Assembly (NCBI GenBank): GCA_003427395.1
Contig: BFEA01000228.1
Location: 2,210,040 to 2,243,842 of the forward strand
Reading direction: 5' to 3'
From: Chara braunii
Lineage: Eukaryota > Streptophyta > Charophyceae > Charales > Characeae
Length of the DNA stretch: 33,803 nt
Shown here one piece after another: positions 29,530 to 33,803 of the stretch. Both the position numbers and the translations under genes were made by a program. The notes under the pieces are model-generated. The model had not been told where the DNA came from. It did no database searches and worked only from the letters and a program-made list of their open reading frames with translations. How positions within the stretch are numbered: position 1 is the stretch's first letter; each line of letters starts with the position of its first letter.

Positions 29530-29582
29530 CAGGTGGCAGCGGCCACATCAGCAACGGCGCGTGGCAGCTGCCACGTCAGCAT
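29530..29582. promoter_or_regulatory. ACGT-core and GTGGCAGCTGCCAC palindrome cluster
   Basis: GTGGCAGCTGCCAC (29561-29574) is a perfect 14-bp palindrome, followed by GCCACGTCAGC, a TGACGTGGC-type bZIP motif on the - strand. A diverged tandem copy (GTGGCAGCGGCCACATCAGC) lies just before it. It may belong to the promoter of the beta-helix gene or to an LTR of the neighbouring gypsy remnant. Confidence 0.35.
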
Positions 29583-30171
29583 GCCCAGAAGACCATAGCC
29601 AGCCAGCCACGATGCCAGCCAGCAGCGCCGTGCTGTCCTCCTCCTATGCCAGCGTAAAGCCAGCGTCAAGTCAGTGTCGCAATGTCGCAGCGTTGCAGCG
29701 TCGCCGCGTCAATGTCAAAGTCAATGCGTGCAGCATTGACACAAGACCGAATGCCCTTCCAGCCAGGAAGCCAACTCTTAAGTAGCGTGGATGCGGGGTC
29801 TGGACCCCGGGTGCTGAAGTCCTGCACCGTCCAGATCTCGATGTGAATGAGGGCCCAGATTGGCCAGAAACTGTATTCCTCCCGCCCTGAATGCTGTCTG
29901 GGTGCCTGCACACAACAAGTGAATGTATCCGACCATAGGCCTGGGCGCCTTTGACTCTACAGTTGACTTTGACTGTTGAATTTCCTTTGTGCCGCGTTCG
30001 GTCACACAGCCTCCTCGACAGACTCAGGCTGGGCATGTCTCGGTCACATAGCCCAGCACAGACAACTGAGTCTGTGTTTTACCGGGGGCAAAGTTCTGAG
30101 CCCCGGTCTGCTGCTGAACAGGGTTACTGCATTCCTGCCGACCCAATTTTCGAGTTCCATCGCAGAAACAT
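29583..30171. other. Hairpin-rich, possibly LTR-like DNA
   Basis: This lies just beyond the stop of the - strand integrase/chromodomain remnant, where a 3' LTR would be expected. It contains GTCAATGC-GTGCA-GCATTGAC (29720-29740), a CTACTTAAGAG TATA-like motif on the - strand near 29777, nested arms CAGACTCA/TGAGTCTG (30019-30026, 30067-30074) enclosing GCTGGGC/GCCCAGC, and ACCGGGG/CCCCGGT (30081-30107). No second copy is present in the window, so LTR status is unproven. Confidence 0.3.
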
Positions 30172-30670
30172 TTAAGACTTCAACCCACGTTCATAAGCAG
30201 AGACGATATCAGGAGCAGATTCAAGGAGTTCTCTTTTACTAAACCATCTGTCCTCAGATGGTGCTTGAGTCTTAAAACATACCTTGAATTGCTTCTGGGG
30301 TCGTCCACGTGCACCTGTAGAGAAGAACCCATGTTCTAGAATTCGGTCCACTTCATATCCGCCATCCATATCTGGTGGTATCATAGATGGTCTATGGGGG
30401 AATTCATCTCCTTCTACGTAAGGTAGCAACTTGGACGCATGAAAGACATAATAGGTCTTGAGATGAGGGGGTATATCAATTTTGTAAGACGGTCCCTCTG
30501 CATCTCCAATCACTTTAAGAACTTCCCAGGGTCCAAAATAGACAGGCAGAAGTTTTTGAGACACATTTTCTTCTAGTGAAAACTCTTTAGACTTGACCCA
30601 GACCAGATCACCTTCTTTGAACGTTGATGGTCGTCGATGTTTAATTTGCACATCCTCTGGTACTGACGTG
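30172..30670 (-). pseudogene. Gypsy element 3: integrase C-terminus and chromodomain
   Basis: The C-terminal end of a Ty3/gypsy (chromovirus-type) polyprotein on the - strand. The integrase C-terminal SH3-like domain is seen as FKEGDLVWVKSKEFSLEENV, LLPVYFGPWEVLKVIGDAEG, then YVFHASKLLPY. A chromodomain follows at 30360-30180: GGYEVDRILEHGFF, KQFKVCFKTQ, DRWFSKRELLESAPDIVSAY. Chromodomains of this kind can steer integration towards marked chromatin. Similarity begins near VPEDVQIKHRRPSTF (about 30663). Upstream codons of the open frame belong to the GC-rich + strand element, so it is truncated at the junction. The frame is otherwise open to its natural-looking stop. Confidence 0.85.
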
Positions 30671-31853
30671 CAGTCGCTTTTCCGTCGCCCCATCCTCTTC
30701 GCGGCCAGCCGCCACCTCCCAGTCTCGGGGTACCACCCGAGGCCGCTCCTCGTTTGCTGGTCGTTTTCGTCGCCCGGCACGACCTGGAGCGCCATTCGCT
30801 CGGCACCACAGTTCTCTTGAGTATGGAGAGGACGCCTCAGCTGAGCTCGATCCTACCATTGGGGACGCCCCCGAGGACATCGAGCTTCGGGACGTCATCC
30901 AGTACAATTTGGATGACGACACTGTCCCAATGGCCGAGCGCCTGCAGATGGCCATGTCTGCCATGGGTCGTGCACGCAGTAGGGTTTCACAGGTTGGCGC
31001 CCGCACACCCACAGTTCCTCAGATAGACCTCCCGCAAGGTTTTGTCCCTCCTCACAGAGCTCTATCCCCCGAGGAGCGTACCGCCCTCGAGGCCCGACGC
31101 GGCTGCCTTCGTTGCCGCCAGGATGGACACACCTCCTCACAGTGTCCATACCACACCGCCCTCGATCGGTACTACGCTGACATTTCTCGTCAGCGCCGAT
31201 CTCAGTCCCCCCCCGGCCCCCGCCCGACCAGCCCCACCCAGCTAGCCACGGTGCAGTGTACCCCTGAGGCCTCGCTCGTAGCCGGCTTCCCGACCACCGA
31301 GTCGCGGTTTGCCCCTTTGGTTACCCCACCAGAGGATCCTCAAGACATGACAGACGCAGTTCTCTCTGCCCCGTTGTCTGTCGAGGTATCGTCTGCCTCC
31401 CAGCAGACCGCCGCATCTAGCGCTTCTCCCCCGAGACTTCCGACGCGTCGCGCCATTCGCACAGCCCGTTGTAGCGCTCAGCTGGCAACTCGCGATGACG
31501 TTGTGTCATCTCTCCTGGACTTGAGCATTCTGCAGGCTCGTCAAGAGCGACTCACGAGACACATCAACGTCCTGCGTCGTCTTCTCGCTCTGCTCTCTGA
31601 CCCTGATCGCACCCTACCCATCATCCCTATTCGCCTAGCGACATCTACGAGGGTGTACCGCGCTTTATGGGGCTCTGGCTTGCAGGGAGATTTCGTTCAC
31701 CCTCGAGTGGTTGAGGAAGCTCGCCTAGCTACCTCTGGGTCCCGCTCTCCTATCTCCGTTACCCTCGGAGATAACAAGACACAGCGCTTCTTCGATCAGA
31801 CGGTCCCCGACCTCCACTTCTCCCTCACCCTCCAGCCACCGGATAGTACCTAG
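30670..31853 (+). pseudogene. Gypsy element 2: gag C-terminus and protease, broken
   Basis: GC-rich + strand frame, open from about 30663, with first Met 30909. It encodes an acidic gag C-terminal segment (YGEDASAELDPTIGDAPEDI) and a standard zinc knuckle CLRCRQDGHTSSQC (31104-31145; C-X2-C-X4-H-X4-C). A long Ser/Pro/Ala linker follows, then a retropepsin-like segment ALWGSGLQGDFVHPRVVEEA near 31662. The family motif there is AL[VI]DSGA, so the catalytic Asp is Gly (GGC), consistent with an inactive protease. A TAG at 31851 ends the frame; the protease continues in the next block (YDFILGTPC). Gag upstream of the junction is missing. Confidence 0.75.
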
Positions 31854-33803
31854 TCGCCTCGGCGCTACCATTCCTCCGCATACTTCGATGTGCTGGAGAC
31901 TGGGTACGACTTTATCCTTGGCACTCCCTGTTCTCGCCGGTTCTGTAGCACAGAGGCCGAATGGGCGACCGAGACACTCGTTCTCAAAACGAAGTGTGGT
32001 CAGACCCATCGCGTCCCCTTCATTGGAACCACGGGCGACACTCCTCCCGACCTACCTCCCCGGGACCCTCGTCCCTCAGGGTCTCACCCCGACATTGCCT
32101 TCACCTCCCCTTGTCAGTTTGCTCACTTCATACGACAGGAGGACGTCACGTTCTACTCAGTGAACGTCGTGGATTTTCTTCGCTATGATCCACTTTGTCC
32201 CGAGGTTGAGCTCATCTCTCTGGAGCCCGATCCCCCTGACCCTTCCTCCATCTTCGCGGCTCCCATCTCTACATCCACCCAGCAGCCTGCGGATACCCCC
32301 TCCACGTCCCAGGCCTCTGCGCCGTCGACTGTCGAGTCCATACATACGTCTCGTGTTGACGCCGACGTTGAGGAACTCACACGGTTCACGGCAGACTTAG
32401 AGCCCGCCGTTCGCGACCTGATTCTAGAGTACCGCGACATCTTCCCCCCGTATTTCTCATACAGCGGGATTCCCCCGATACGCAGTGTTGAGCATTCTAT
32501 CCAGCGCGTGCCTGACTATCGTGTTCACCATCAGGCACCGTACCGACTCTCGATTCTAGAGGCGACGAAACTCAAGCGTCAGCTTGAGGAGCTCCTTCGA
32601 CTGGGTTTCATTAAACCCAGTAACTCCCCTTGGGGTGCACCTGTCCTCTTTGCTCGCAAAGCAGACGGAACTCTCCGCATCTGCATCGACTACCGCGGCC
32701 TTAACCGTTACACGGTTAAGAACAGTTATCCCATGCCCCGTGCGGATGAGCTGTTTGACCGTCTGGCAGGCAACCGCTTCTTCACGAAGATCGATCTTCG
32801 TAGCGGTTACCACCAGATCCGCGTTGCCACAGAGGATCAACCGAAGACCGCCTTCTGATCGCGCTTTGGCCGCTACGAGTTCACGGTGATGCCATTCGGC
32901 CTCACCAATGCACCCGCCACCTTCCAGACGGCGATGAACGACATCTTCAGGGACATCCTTGAAGAATACGTTCTCGTATGCCTGGATGACATCCTAGTCT
33001 ACCATCTCAGACACCTCCGCGATGTCCTACAGCGCTTACGCAAGCATGGCTTCTATGCCAAGCTCAGTAAGTGCCGCTTTGCCCAGCGCAAAGTGGACTT
33101 TCTAGGACACCATGTATCTGACCAGGGTCTCCACATGGACGACGCGAAGATCACTCCCATTGCAGAGTGACCCGTCCCCACATCTGCCAAGCAGCTTCGC
33201 AGTCTCCTAGGCCTCACCAGCTACTATAGTAATTTTATCCAGGGATACGCTAGGTATTCCTACGTCCTTACCTCTACCCTCCTCCGGAAGAACCCGCCGT
33301 GGTTTTGGACACCCCTGTGCGAGGACGCCTTTCGCGCCCTCAAGAAGGCGGTGACCTGTGCGCCTGTTCTTCCCCTTCCCGATTTTGATTGTCCCTTAGC
33401 GTCACCACCGATGCATCAGATTTTGGAGTAGGAGTTGTCCTTTCTCAGGTGTTTCCCTCTCCTCCAGATTCACCTTAACCCCATGTTCCTCTTTCCCCCC
33501 CCCTTCCTGCTGACACTGCTTGTCGACCGACGCCTACCCTCCCACCACTTCCCTCCACTGACAGTCCTCCTGTTATTTACTCCCCGACCATCGCGGAGGA
33601 TGGGACTGTCGAGGCTCGTGTTGGGGATTGCCCGATCGCGTTCTACTCCCGTCAGCTACTGCCTGCCGAGATAAACTACACTGTCGATGAACGTGAGGTT
33701 CTCGCAGTAGTTTATGCTACCCGGCATTGGCGTCATTATCTGCACGGGGCGCCCTTCACGGTGCGCACGGACAACTCAGTTGTCCAGGCTTTCCTCACGA
33801 AGC
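31854..33803 (+). pseudogene. Gypsy element 2: RT and RNase H, broken, runs off window
   Basis: The first block 31890-32858 has protease C-terminal sequence, a Pro/Ser linker, then [61 protein letters not shown]. It has a TGA at 32856 where the family usually has Arg (CGA). The next block has RYEFTVMPFGLTNAPATFQ and the catalytic box LVCLDDILVY (near 32970; CLDD instead of YxDD). A TGA follows near 33168 where Trp is expected. The thumb continues in frame with LRSLLGLTSYYSNFIQGYA. After a one-base shift near 33397 RNase H reads VTTDASDFGVGVVLSQ. A long Pro-rich insertion comes next, then [20 protein letters not shown] and [14 protein letters not shown] to the window edge. CpG-rich codon use differs sharply from gypsy element 1. 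Confidence 0.9.

Overview
The window looks like accessory DNA from a large, repeat-rich eukaryotic nuclear genome. It has abundant microsatellites and homopolymers, decayed L1-type LINE and Ty3/gypsy retrotransposons including one with an integrase-linked chromodomain, spliced-looking exons, and no bacterial operon structure. A plant or streptophyte alga (Charophyceae-like) is my best guess. That is an inference from texture, not something the sequence proves.

Layout. 1-1528: GT-rich DNA with no recognisable gene. 1529-3093: two copies of a ~750-bp AT-rich, non-autonomous element with CAGGGTTRCC ends, arranged tail to tail around a (TA)n core so that they form a ~1.5-kb palindrome. 3291-5706: a perfect nested hairpin, two sets of diverged tandem repeats and homopolymer runs. 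6404-7124: a 132-bp direct repeat, two related tRNA-like (SINE-type) segments and a (TC)n(CA)n microsatellite. 8004-12945: a decayed LINE on the + strand (ORF1, then apurinic/apyrimidinic-type endonuclease). 12950-16231: the zinc knuckle, protease, reverse transcriptase (RT), RNase H and integrase of a gypsy element on the + strand. 16232-18010: a LINE reverse transcriptase on the - strand. 18035-19330: a gypsy gag on the - strand. 19330-24550: mostly non-coding repeats and hairpins with a few decayed, unrecognised coding stretches. 24580-26065: tandem exon duplications and remnants of the tail of the next gene. 26242-28761 (-): the only long intact gene, an intronless right-handed beta-helix protein with a signal peptide and a C-terminal membrane anchor. 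28762-30170: its upstream region, with ACGT-core palindromes, merging into LTR-like DNA. 30172-30670 (-): gypsy integrase tail plus chromodomain. 30670-33803 (+): a second, GC-rich gypsy element, decayed, running off the window.

The most striking reading concerns 8-19 kb. The LINE is split into ORF1/endonuclease on + and RT on -. The gypsy is split into gag on - and zinc knuckle-to-integrase on +. A single ~5.1-kb inversion, with breakpoints near 12930-12960 and 18005-18035, would rejoin both elements at once. It is either a real inversion or an assembly mis-orientation. No complete, clearly active system was found. The beta-helix membrane protein, with repeated decayed copies of its tail beside it, is the most interesting host gene.
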